Part shown: positions 1 through 10,190 of the stretch, piece after piece
Layout: each line of letters opens with the position of its first letter
How positions within the stretch are numbered: position 1 is the first letter of the stretch
Source of the DNA: Takakia lepidozioides
Taxonomy: Eukaryota > Streptophyta > Takakiopsida > Takakiales > Takakiaceae
Direction: 5' to 3'
Assembly: GCA_030704615.1 (NCBI GenBank)
Contig: CM060732.1
Span: 71,531,053 to 71,595,052, forward strand
DNA length: 64,000 bases
Notes under the pieces: model-generated
Told to the model about the DNA's origin: nothing
Seen by the model: the letters and a program-made list of their open reading frames with translations, nothing else
The model's database searches: none
Program-made: the position numbers and the translations under genes

Positions 1-235
1 AGCCGGAAAGCGACCAAAGAGTGGGGAGCTGTTCCGGACCGCCAACTACCAAAGGGAATTCCCGCTGGTTCCAAATCGGTGGAGGGTTCTTTGGGAGTTC
101 AAAGGGGGACCGTTATGCCCCGGTGAGCAGCCGGAGCTCCAAGTTGGCCCGGCGGCCAGGTTGGGAGTCAGGCGCGCGCATCAAAGCGAGTAACTATGAC
201 TTGAGGGGGAGCTTACCGAAGTGAGGTGCGCGACA
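1..235 (+). repeat. 5' LTR, 3' portion only
   Basis: It matches the end of the 3' LTR near 6227-6461 with only a few differences seen by eye. It ends in GCGACA, giving the usual CA terminus, two bases before the primer-binding site. The U3 region and TATA box of this LTR lie before the window. Confidence 0.93.
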
Positions 236-237
236 CT

Positions 238-249
238 TGGTATCAGAGC
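238..249 (+). other. Primer-binding site, initiator tRNA-Met type
   Basis: TGGTATCAGAGC lies two bases after the 5' LTR. This is the standard sequence in plant LTR retrotransposons for priming minus-strand synthesis by the 3' end of initiator tRNA-Met. Confidence 0.92.
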
Positions 250-290
250 TTAGAGTTCAGTACGCGATCATCCTTGGGATTGGCCTCATC

Positions 291-1180
291 ATGGGGTCGG
301 GCAAGCCGAAGCGAAAGCGGAACGGCCCAAAAGATGATGATCCTGGTGAGCCCGATGGGGGCGACGTGTCACCGAGGCGGCCGTTTGAGGAAGCAATGCA
401 TGTTTCCGAAAACGAGGCCCCTCAAGAGCGGGAGGAATCCGAGGAGTCGGAGCCCGAGGAATCCTTGAGAGCTCCGACAAACCAAGAGATGCCTCCCATG
501 CCGACAGCCTTTTGGGAAGGGTTGTTGGCGCAGTTTGGCGGGACGTGTTGAAGGCGGCTAATGTCACTTCCACTAAGGCAAAGTTTAAGGTGAAGCCTAA
601 GGAACCCGACACCTTCGAGGGCGTCCGAAATTGGAAGGCACTCAACACCTGGCTCTTGGAGCTAGAGCAGTACTTTCGGGCGGCCAAGTTGAGTGACGAG
701 GATCGGGTGGAAGTGGCTCTCACCTATTTGAGGGGCTATGCTCAACAATGGTGGCAGAAACGCCTTCACGACCGAGGTCCAAGCCCGGAAACCTTGAACT
801 GGAGTGGGTTCAAGGAATTGATGAATAGACAGTTTGTGCCCCTCAACGCGTCCTGGCTTGCCCGGGACAAGATGAGGGATTTGAAGCAAACAGATGACAT
901 TCGCGGGTATGTCCAAGCTTTCAATGTGTTGTTGCTCGAAGTCACGGACATGGCAGAACCAGAAATGGTCTTCAACTTTGTGGCGGGACTGGCCCCATGG
1001 GCCAGGCGGAAGTTGGAGGAGAAGCCACCCAAGACTTTGAACGAGGCAATTGAGAGGGCTGAATGTTTCTCGGATGTCCCTAAGGGTGAGAGACAAGGCC
1101 GTACGGAGCTGAACCAGAAGAAGACCCGACGGGAAGGTGACTCCTTCCGACCGGAAAAGAAGTGGGATAGGCCACGCGAT
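291..1180 (+). pseudogene. gag of gypsy element, frameshifted and cut by an inversion
   Basis: The reading frame opens at ATG 291 with an acidic, Glu/Pro-rich leader. Near 540 it must shift frame into a longer stretch that ends about 1190. The second part has the plant Ty3/gypsy capsid pattern, with FEGVRNWKALNTWL, a YLRGYAQQWW-type segment and a downstream FVAGLAPWARRKLE block. The Lys/Arg-rich tail runs into the inverted segment near 1180, so the zinc knuckle that should follow is on the other strand. It would encode the capsid of the virus-like particle. I infer one frameshift and one structural break; neither alone leaves a full-length gag. Confidence 0.85.
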
Positions 1181-2203
1181 GTACCCCTTTGACATTAGAT
1201 CCTTGAGCTGAGTCTTCAGCTCGACCAACTCCCTGTGGCTCAACCGGTAGGGTGCCTTGGCAGACGGTTCCGATCCCGATATCACCTCAATCTTGTGGTC
1301 AACTCCTCTTTGTGGTGGCAAGCCGCTTGGTAAATCCTCCGGCATCACATCCTGGTATTTCTCCAAAATCCCTTTGATCCAATCTGGGCTCGGCTCCCCA
1401 TCGCCTTCTCCCTTCACTTCTTTAATGTAAAGCAAAAACTGGGGCTCGTGTGCCTCCTCCACGGCCCACTCCCTTGTTGACAGAAGGTTTATTCGCCCTC
1501 CCACGGATTTGGGCGTTTCCGACACTCGTAAGTCCTCGCCACCATTCCCACATGGCAGCGTGACTACTCTCTTGCGGCCATCTATGACCGCTCCGGATTT
1601 GCTCAAAAAGGTCATCCCCAAAATGAGATCCACTCCATCGATCTCGCAGATGGTGAAGTTCTCACGTCCCTCCCAACTCCCCAGTTGAAGAGGAACATCA
1701 AACGCCAACCTTGTCGCCAACTGTGGTTCTCCTTTGGCAGAACGCACCTCAATAGAGGCCCCCACGTCACTTGTCGGGAGTCCCAACTTTCGCGCCGCCG
1801 CCGGCGTCATGAAGGAGTGCGACGCTCTTGTGTCCACCAACAACGACACGTTAGTTCCGGATATTATCCCATCCACGAACAATAACTGACTCCCTTTACG
1901 CAGGGTGCCAGTTTCCTGATACAACTCACAAGAATAGTTGCCTACCTTGCAAGTCCTGGCGACCACTGCTTCCACCAAGTGACTGATGGTATCTTCCGAC
2001 AGCTCCGTGGTTGCCCGAGTCATGTTCAATTGTCGAGGTTTCGTGCACTTCTTGGCCATGTGCCCGGGCTCCCCGCAATTGAAACACACTCCATCAAAGG
2101 TCGCCTTCTGTCCGCCATAAGCCACTCCACCCGCTTTTCCTTTCGAAGCACCGGGTGCCGCCTTGACGTGTGAAGGCCCTCCCTTCGATTTCCATGTGCC
2201 ATT
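1180..2203 (-). pseudogene. Inverted block: gag zinc knuckle, protease and start of reverse transcriptase
   Basis: On the - strand, from high to low coordinate, there is a CCHC knuckle (CFNCGEPGHMAKKC, about 2046-2086), then an aspartic protease region (LLVDTRASHSF, about 1820-1840), then the linker and first strand of reverse transcriptase, ending near KDLMSKGYI at about 1180. The + strand gag to the left and the + strand reverse transcriptase to the right ([15 protein letters not shown], about 2213 on) are exactly the parts this block should join. A ~1.02-kb segment is therefore flipped in place. The protease active-site triplet reads DTR instead of DTG or DSG, which should inactivate it. 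The block is one long open frame on the - strand, so the inversion is probably young, or is an assembly artefact. Confidence 0.85.
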
Positions 2204-3893
2204 GCCGAGTAAGTCACCTTACGGAGCCCCGGTGCTATTCGCAGACAAGAAGGATGGGACACTGCGGATGTGTGTCGATTACAGGGCTTTGAATAAGGTG
2301 ACTATTAAAAACCGGTACCCTTTGCCAAGGATCGACGACCTTTTCGACCGGTTGGCAGGAGCGAAGTATTTCAGCCGGATCGACTTGCGCTCCGGCTATC
2401 ATCAAATTCGGGTGGCGGAAGGAGATGAGGAGAAGACCGTGTGCAGGACAAGGTATGGTTCATATGAGTTCTTGGTGATGCTTTTTGGGCTCACCAATGC
2501 ACCTGCAACCTTTAACACGCTGATGAACAACCTTTTTCAGGAGTGGTTGGATGACTTTGTGATCGTGTACATCGACGACATCTTGGTGTACTCGAAAACA
2601 AAGGAGGAGCACCTGGAGCACCTCAAAAGGGTGTTCCAAAAGTTGCGGGAAGGGAAGCTGTACGCCAAAGCTTCAAAGTGCGAATTCGGGGTCATGAAAG
2701 TGGAGTTCTTGGGGCATGTGATTATATAGGATGGGATCAAAATGGATGACAGAAAGGTGAGGGCGATCTTGGACTGGGAGCCTCCGACTTCGGTCCCGGG
2801 AGTGCGATCCTTCCTAGGACTCGCCTCCTATTACCGGAAGTATGTGAGAAATTTCGCCAAGATCGCGGGGCCGCTGTCGGACCTTCTGTGTAAATCCAAA
2901 GTCTGGGTATGGAACACATTTTGTGGCCAAGCTTTTGCTGAATTGAAGCAGCGGATGGCGGAAGCTCCAGTCTTGAAAATCCCGGAGTTCGATCGTCCAT
3001 TTGAGATTCATACAGATGCGTCGGACTTCGCGATTGGGGGTGTACTTATGCAAGATGGACGTCCAGTGGCTTACGAAAGTAAGAAACTGAATAAAGTGGA
3101 GCGACGGTGGCCGACACACGAGAAAGAGATGAAGGCGGTGGTGCATTGCCTTGAGCTTTGGCGCCACTATGTTGGTTCCAACCCAATGAAGGTGTTCACG
3201 GACAATGTCACTGTGAAGTATTTTGCCACGCAACCCAAGTTGTCCCCAAAACAACTTAGGTGGCAAGATACTTTGGTGGTGTTTGACGTGGATATCCAGT
3301 ACAAACCGGGACGGGACAATGTGGTGGCCGATGCGTTAAGTAGGAAGCAGCAGCTCATGCTGGTATACAGGGGCGAGACGACACTTCAAATGAAGATCCG
3401 GAAGGCTTGCCGGAAGGATGAGCTGGCGAACTCCGTGATGCAGGACTTGAGGATGGGGGTTAAATCGCAGTTCCACTTGCAAAATGGACTGCTCCGGTAT
3501 AAGCAAAAGCGTCTCTACGTGCCGAAGGGAGGGATCAGAGATAGTCTCTTGAGAGAATGCCATGATAGCCCGCTTGCGGGCCACGGCGGAGCCAAGCGCA
3601 TCGCGGCACTCTTGAAGAAAGAGTATTTCTGGCCCAAACTAAGGAATGAGGCAGAGGAGTATGTCAAGACATGCACCACATGCCAACAAAACCGGAGCGA
3701 GTACAAAAAGCAAGCGGGGCTGTTACAACCCTTGCCGATTCCAGAGGGGACTTGGGAAAGTGTCTTGATGGATTTCATGACTGCTATGCCACTGTCAAAA
3801 GGATTCGATGCAATCATGGTGGTGGTGGAGAGGTTCAGTAAAATGGGCCATTTCATCCCCACTAAGGAGACAGCAACTTCGCAGGAGACATGA
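2204..3893 (+). pseudogene. pol of gypsy element: reverse transcriptase, RNase H, integrase N-part
   Basis: Reverse transcriptase starts after the inversion with [15 protein letters not shown] and contains VDYRALNK, the [10 protein letters not shown] motif and the catalytic YIDDI box near 2565-2580. A TAG at 2727-2729 breaks the frame after GHVII; the thumb continues at once (KVRAILDWEPP). RNase H is marked by HTDASDFAIGG near 3010 and the DNVVADALSR end near 3315-3345. Integrase begins with an HHCC zinc finger (H..GHGG to CTTCQQN, about 3560-3690), then the core with the first catalytic Asp in LMDFMTAMP near 3770. The frame stops at 3893 and resumes in another frame. Confidence 0.9.
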
Positions 3894-4833
3894 CGACTTT
3901 ACTTCACCCACGTCTTAAAGCATCATGGAGTCCCGAAGGATATTGTCTCGGACCGCGATCCAAAGTTTACGAGTAAATTTTGGAGGACACTTTGGAAGAA
4001 GATGGGGACGAGGCTGAAGATGAGCACCGCCTTCCGACCTACAACCGACGGCCAAACGGAAAGAGTGAATTCCGTAGTGAAGCAGATCTTGCGGAATTAC
4101 GTGTCGGCAGACCAATCAGACTGGGTGGAACACTTAGACGCGGTAGAGTTCTGTTATAATAACATAGAACACTCCGCAACGGGAGTTCCCCCTTTCGTAT
4201 TGGTCTATGGAAAAGCACCTCTGGTGCCAACAAGTTGGGCCGCCCAGGACGTTGAGGAACCGGCAGTAGCGGCGGTACTGGAAGTACGCGAGCGTTTGTT
4301 GAAGCTCGCAAAGTACAACATTGCCAAAGCTAGGAAACGGTATGAAAGGCAGGCGAATCGGAAGTGGAGGGAAGTGAAGTTTGAGGCAGGCACAGATGTC
4401 TGGTTGAACATCAAGAATTTCCGACTACCTCCGGAAGTGAGTCCGAAGTTCGTACCTCCATATGCAGGACCCTTTCGCATTCGGAAGGTTATGAATGAGG
4501 ATGTGTATGAATTGGAGCTGCCGGCAAACAGCAAGGTGCACCCAGTATTCCATGTCTCCATTTTGAAGCCTTACTTCAAAGATGAAGCGCGTCCGAATCG
4601 GCATCAAGTGTTGCGTCCGCCACCTATGCTGTTGGATCATGAAAATGAACCTGAGTACGAGGTAGAGACAGTACTTAAGTCGAGGAGGTTCAAGAACGAG
4701 AAACGTATTATCTCGTCAAATGGAAGGGCTATCATCATGTGGAGGCATCTTGGGTGCGTGCCTCAGAAATGGGAAACGCATCCGAGGCGGTTGCAGCGTT
4801 CGAAGGGCGACCTCAAAAGCGGAAGAAGCGTTG
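3894..4833 (+). pseudogene. Integrase C-part and chromodomain of gypsy element
   Basis: After the frame break the core continues with the second catalytic Asp in VSDRDPKFTS (about 3936-3970) and the glutamate in DGQTERVNS (about 4045-4075). The GPY/F-like module VPPYAGPFRIRKV and the HPVFHVSILKPY segment that normally precedes a chromodomain follow (about 4450-4580). The chromodomain starts at EYEVETVLKSRR near 4654; a one-base frameshift near 4710 moves the rest (LVKWKGYHHVEASW) into another frame, ending at a stop near 4833. Chromodomains tether the integration complex to modified histone H3 in known chromoviruses. Here both core and chromodomain are interrupted. Confidence 0.88.
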
Positions 4834-4850
4834 ATGGGGACATCAACCTT

Positions 4851-4868
4851 GGAGCGTGGGGGAGGAAA
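4851..4868 (+). other. Polypurine tract of gypsy element
   Basis: GGAGCGTGGGGGAGGAAA sits directly before the TG that opens the 3' LTR. It is the expected primer site for plus-strand synthesis. Confidence 0.8.
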
Positions 4869-6461
4869 TGCATGCTTAGCCCGGCTTAGCTAGCTCAGGA
4901 ATCCGATTGCAAAAACTTGTATTGTACAAAATTTGCTTTAAATGAAATGTTTCAAAATGTTGTGCTTCCTATTTTGTTTGGAATGGTGATGCATGGTATG
5001 GTTGGCTAGTGTGTAGAATGCATGCTAGCTTACAAAAGTGGGAGAGGTAAATTGGGTTAATCGTGTGTTTGCTGAGTGCCGAAATCGGGTGACTCCCATC
5101 CAAGGGGCAAGGAAACTTGCACCTTCTTTGGGAGTTCACGTGCTAGTGCGCACCTGGCGCATGCACGTACTATAACTGCGCTACCGAGGGGTTGCCTTGT
5201 AGTGCGGGCTAACGTGAAAGCTACGTGCTTCCGTTCACGTACTATAATCGTGTAGCCTCGGGACGAAGTCGTAGTGCGGCTTCGGTCTGTTCCCGTACCT
5301 CAGGCCAGCATTCCAAGGCGGACCCAATTGTAGTGATTGGGGCGCACGGTTGGTTCAAGGTTATCTTCCTAGTCAAAGAGGGTTCGAGGTGAACCCTTGC
5401 TCAAGGTGATGCCAAAAGCGGCATCATGAGCGGTCGCAAGCAATGTTGTTGCAGTAAGGCGATTCGATCCTCGGGGAGGATCGTTCCTTGGCCTTGAAGT
5501 AGGCCAAGAAGAGTGCACTGGGAGGAGCTGGAGAGGCTCCACCCTTGGCCGGGACTTGGAGGAAGTCGGCCGAACTAGCTAGTGGAGAGTAGAGTCAAGT
5601 GTGGGGTTTGGTTCTTTGCCATGGGACGCCATGGTGCGGAAACAAACTCCTTGATGTGGGACGCCACAACTTGGATGTTCGTTTCTACAAAATGGACAAG
5701 TCGATGATGACATCGACTCCCTGTTGGTAGGGTGTGTGTCGCGGCCCTTTGCCTTGAGGGCAGGGGGTCGGGACACATGAGGGGCTGCCCCTGTGGTGGG
5801 GGCAGTGACAGCGATAGGTATGGGGGGCTGAAGCACCCTTGAGTGCCCAAGGCACTCAGGGAAGCGGAGGCGCTCACTAAGTGGAGCCCCGCACACCGGG
5901 TTGCGGTGGGGGTGGCTCCACAAGGGGTGGTGGTAGCTTAGCGGGACTTAGTGGGGGTGGCATAGGACTCACCATGGGGGCGGAGACCTCGTGGTGGGAG
6001 TCGTGGGGAGTCTTGGACTCATCACGGTCCATAGGGCCGTGGTGAGTGGGCCAAGACTCACCGCGACTCATCACCGGGAGTCGAGGGTTTTCGTGGTGGT
6101 TCGCCATAAAATGGCATGGCTGGTTGTGAAACCCCCGCGGACAGCTACAGAAGTATATATAAGGGGAGTAGTAACCCCGAGAACGGTGCAAGCCCATTGG
6201 TGACCAAAAACTAGTGAGTAAGCGAGCGAGCCGGAAGCGACCAAGAGTGGGGAGCTGTTCCGGACCGCCAACTAACAAAGGGAATTCCCGCTGGTTCCAA
6301 ATCGGTGGAGGGTTCTTTGGGAGTTCAAAGGGGGACCGTTATGCCCCGGTGAGCAGCCGGAGCTCCAAGTTGGCCCGGCGGCCAGGTTGGGAGTCAGGCG
6401 CGTGCATCAAAGCGAGTAACTATGACTTGAGGGGGAGCTTACCGAAGTGAGGTGCGCGACA
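4869..6461 (+). repeat. 3' LTR of gypsy element (about 1.59 kb)
   Basis: It begins TGCATGCTTAGCC right after the purine tract and ends GCGACA at 6461, where similarity to 1-235 stops. A TATA box (TATATATAAGG, about 6154-6164) sits some 300 bases before the end, so transcription should start near 6190. The U3 part has short internal duplications around CACGTACTATAA (about 5164 and 5236). Nothing else is encoded in these 1.6 kb; open frames there are short and on either strand. Confidence 0.9.
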
Positions 6462-6469
6462 GAAGTTGT

Positions 6470-8250
6470 TTTGCTATGCTATGTGGCAAGACCGAAGTTC
6501 CTTTGTTTCCGGCGTGCACGATGTGCAAACTTTCAGTATGTGAACCGTGTTACTCGTCGGATCACGAGAGAACATGAGCAATCTTTGCTCATCACTTAGA
6601 ACATAGACACTTGAATCTACTTTGCACTCCTCACATCTCTTCACAAAGTATGACAGCAGAATTTTCATCCACATGTTGTCGGGCAGAAGTGAATGGATTT
6701 ACTTATTCCAAACTCTCAATGTTTGCTTAAAGCCATACATGGACTTTAAAAGCTTGCACACTAAATTCTTTTCTTTTGCGCTCTCAAATCCCACAAGTTG
6801 CTGCATATAAACTTCATCCTCCAGTTTTCCATTCTAAAATGCAGACTTAAAATCCATCTTAATGAATCTCTAAGTCCTCTATAACACTACAAGCAAACTA
6901 TTCATCAGATGATAATCTTTGTGGTACCTTATTATTAACTCGATTGGATTTCTTTCGGAGTATTGTTTCTTCTCCATCACTTTCTTATGGCTAGTCCCGT
7001 GATTCACGAAACTCGTCTTCATAGAGTACATCCGAATTTGCTATATGTTCCTCCTCATCACCATTATCATTACCAACATGGATTGTTTTGAGATATTTTT
7101 CATACATTTCTTCATCAATTGATTCAAGGTCAATGTTGTTAGGACCGGTGATAGTTTCTTCAAAGAATTATCCTTTTTGGGATTCTGTTTCATTTTTCTC
7201 ATCATCTAGAAAACCATGTCTTCATGGCTTGTATCTAGGTATGTCCAACATAACCCCAATGTCGAGATCGACATAAATTCATGTTAATGAAGAACGAGTT
7301 GTTCTTCATTGAATAAATTAAATTGGTCTCATATTTGGCCATGACGTGTATCTAGGCATTGTACAAAATACCCACAAAGTATTAGTATGAGAAAAATTCA
7401 TTTCAATGCTACTGAAAATCACTTCTTGTGTGTTCTCATCGAATAATTTGTATGCCTTGAAGTTTGTCTCGAAATATCCTATTATTATGCATTCCATGTT
7501 TTTGGATTGAAGCTATTTACTTATTGTTTTATCAGGTTTATGTGCATAAGCGTTACTTCCAAATATCACAATATATTGTCTCACATACGGCTTTCGCCCA
7601 CTCCACATTAAACCCTCTAGTGTCTTTCCAGAACAGTCATAATCAGATTTTTTGCTCTTAGATACACTATTGTAGATATTGCCTCTACCCAGAAGTTCAC
7701 ATGCATTGTTTTTTAAAATAACATGCTATTTATTGCTTCACAAGAGTTCTGTTCAACCTTTAGTAACTTCATTTTGCTACATATAATAAGTTATTATCTG
7801 CTGATTTACAATCCCCCTCCTTTTTCAAAAAGTCCTTAAACTCTTTGGATATAAACTCTTATCCGTTGTCACTTCTTAATGTCTTTAGTTTTTTCTTTGT
7901 TTGCTTTTCAGCATAAGCTTGGACTGTTGAAACTTACTAGAAGTTTTCGACTTGTTTTTTATGAAGTAGCAAGAGGTCCTATGTGAGTTATCATTGACGA
8001 AGATGACACAATATCTTGTATCTCCAAGTTGAAAGAATGTTTGATAGCCTCCACTCATCATTGTGTAGCAATTGAAAAAGCCTGGTTTGGGTTTTTTATT
8101 ATTTTACTATTTTATTTCTGTAATAATTCTCTCCCTGCTTTCCCATCAGATACTCCTTACACATATCTGCCATTTTATCTACACAATGTCATTTTTTAGA
8201 AGCTGCAAATTCTTGATTGCCTAAATCCTTGCTACGTTGTCCTTAAAACA
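6470..8250 (-). pseudogene. Ty1/copia pol remnant
   Basis: Reading the - strand, integrase pieces occur first: a segment like copia YCVIFVNDNS...FIKNKS near 7960-8025 and LKTLRSDNG followed by EFISKEFKDFLKK near 7815-7890. Lower down are reverse-transcriptase pieces: MDFKSAF then NGKLEDEVYMQQ near 6800-6861, and LVCKLLKSMYGFKQ near 6730-6770. Order and spacing fit a copia pol (integrase before reverse transcriptase). Stops and frameshifts are everywhere, so this is an old relic. The gypsy LTR ends abruptly at 6461 inside or next to it. No LTRs were recognised. Confidence 0.75.
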
Positions 8251-10190
8251 CATCACCTCTAGCATATAAGTATGAGCAAGAAACTAGCCCATGATCCATA
8301 GCCTCCACTCCTCTGAGGTTACATAATTTACAACAATTACTTGGGGGCCATATGAATAGAGAAAGGTAAGATGTAGCTGTACAAACACCAAAGGAAAGCA
8401 TTGTGCCACCATCCAAACATTCTTCTATACCTATTTCCAGTCCTAAGGTAAAATGTCCAAATGATGTCATTTATCACAGCTTTTGAGAGCAACCCCCGCT
8501 CGATTTCAACATTTGATGATTCAGTTTAGTCTGTCATGGCTCATGTCATGGTTACATTTCGATGACCCATTTAAACATATATTATAGGTCTCCGTTCTTT
8601 TTTTGAAAATCATAAATAGTAAAAATAAAACTATGACTGCTGCAAATAACCATGACACATTTTCATATTATAAACTTTGATACGTGACACTCAATTGTTT
8701 TGGCATAAATTCATGAATATTAATACGTCATATAATTGAAACAATGCCTCCATGAAAAATTATTTTGAAGATCTCGTTATTTGGCATTGCAAAGATTAAG
8801 TAAAACTAACCATACATTCATGGCACACTATTGAAGTAGTTTGAGCATAATAAACAATGGAATCAAACAATCAATTACCAACAATATAGGAGTAGTCTAT
8901 ATCCCTTGGGTGGAATTATAAGATTAAAAATTTAAAGAGATGAATTATAGCACTTCAAAAACAAATGTGAAGTTTAGAAACAAAATACAATTTAGTACAG
9001 TTCTTCACATCGATAGAAAAAATAAAATTATAATAACAAAAAATCGACTGCAAGGATCATTTTTTTTTAAAGTACTTATATTGGTACATTGGATCAAGAG
9101 CCATGATCAGTCACAAAATTTCAAAATGACAGATATTGGAGAGGTGAAATACTCCATAGGTGTTTAAGTGGTAGTGAAGCTATAGTACGTGATTGTAGCT
9201 ATACCATTACTTCAAATACTCCCACTCGGGCAACTTGAAGCTTTCTGAGTCATAAAGGTTAGTACTTGCAAAAAAAGTTTTGCCCAAACAGAGAAGCTGA
9301 TTACTTGTTCAACATTGCAGTTTAGAATCAGCGCCTCAAAAAATCTTTGATCAGCTAGAATTCAATCTTTAATTCCCTCCCTTGCATGTTTCGTAGCTTG
9401 AACTTTTCAAAATTTAGCTTGCCAAGATGGCTAGTCTCGAGTTGTACCCATCATTTGAAAATTTTATGGTTTTATGTAAATGGATGAATCATGTTTATAT
9501 TTTATTACATATATAAATATTTACTTTTCAAACAATTCCTTACAACACCACGACTATTATAAGAGATTGAGATTCCACCAAAGACACTTTACATCAAAAT
9601 TCTTCATTCATAAAACAATTTAATTCATCAACTTAGTATGGTTCACAACTTGATCATATTTCGACAAGTGCCCCGTCCATCGCTAAACCAAGAATGTATA
9701 TATGGGACTATTTAATCATATTGGATTAATCACAAAGCAACATTTATTGTTTCTAAACTATCTACTAGTCACACCATATTAGTCACCATTTTTTCAATAT
9801 AATAATATTTTATATAATTTTTTGTAATTACCATTGGTGCCCATGCTATTCGTCATTGGGCCTTTGCCGGAATAGTTGTTTTTCTAGAAAAAGAGATCCG
9901 ACATGCTTTTGGAATTTTTGTGGTGCTATCGCTAATCACGATATTGAAGTACAATTATGATCCAAGTGTGTGAGTAGACTATATTCTCTAGAGATGACTC
10001 AAGTGATTCGGAGACTAGTTTTAGTGTAGAGGAGGAATAGGGTGCCATAGTGCCACATCATCATCAGCCCCATCATCATCGTCGTCATTTTTAAGCTGCC
10101 AAAAAACATTGAATTTTTAAAATTGTCAGCCACATCATCATCATGCCACATCATCATCATCAATTTTTAAGCTGCCCAAGAGAAGTAAAA
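8250..10190. other. AT-rich decayed sequence with a possible copia scrap
   Basis: I see no gene. One short + strand stretch near 9117-9165 reads FKMTDIGEVKYSIGV, which resembles the copia reverse-transcriptase segment usually written MTDLGE..YFLGI; it is isolated. From about 10050 to 10185 the DNA carries CATCAT runs and two copies of TTTTTAAGCTGCC. A further copy lies beyond the LINE at about 13650. Confidence 0.4.

Larger units (their letters stand above)
1..6461 (+). mobile_element. Ty3/gypsy chromovirus-type LTR retrotransposon (5' end outside window)
   Basis: The last 235 bases of the 5' LTR lie at 1-235 and recur almost unchanged at the end of the 3' LTR (about 6227-6461). A primer-binding site follows the 5' LTR and a purine-rich tract precedes the 3' LTR. 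Between them, in order, are gag, an inverted block with zinc knuckle and protease, reverse transcriptase, RNase H, integrase and a chromodomain. That gene order with a terminal chromodomain defines chromoviruses. The coding region has frameshifts, a TAG stop and an internal inversion, so this copy cannot be autonomous. The right flank (6462 on) is an older copia relic, so this element probably landed in it. The target duplication cannot be checked because the left end is missing. Confidence 0.93.

Noticed and set aside
662-2125. A long - strand open frame of 487 codons that could be taken for one gene
   Set aside because: Only the part from 2125 to about 1180 is real (the inverted zinc-knuckle/protease block). 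The rest is antisense of the + strand gag.
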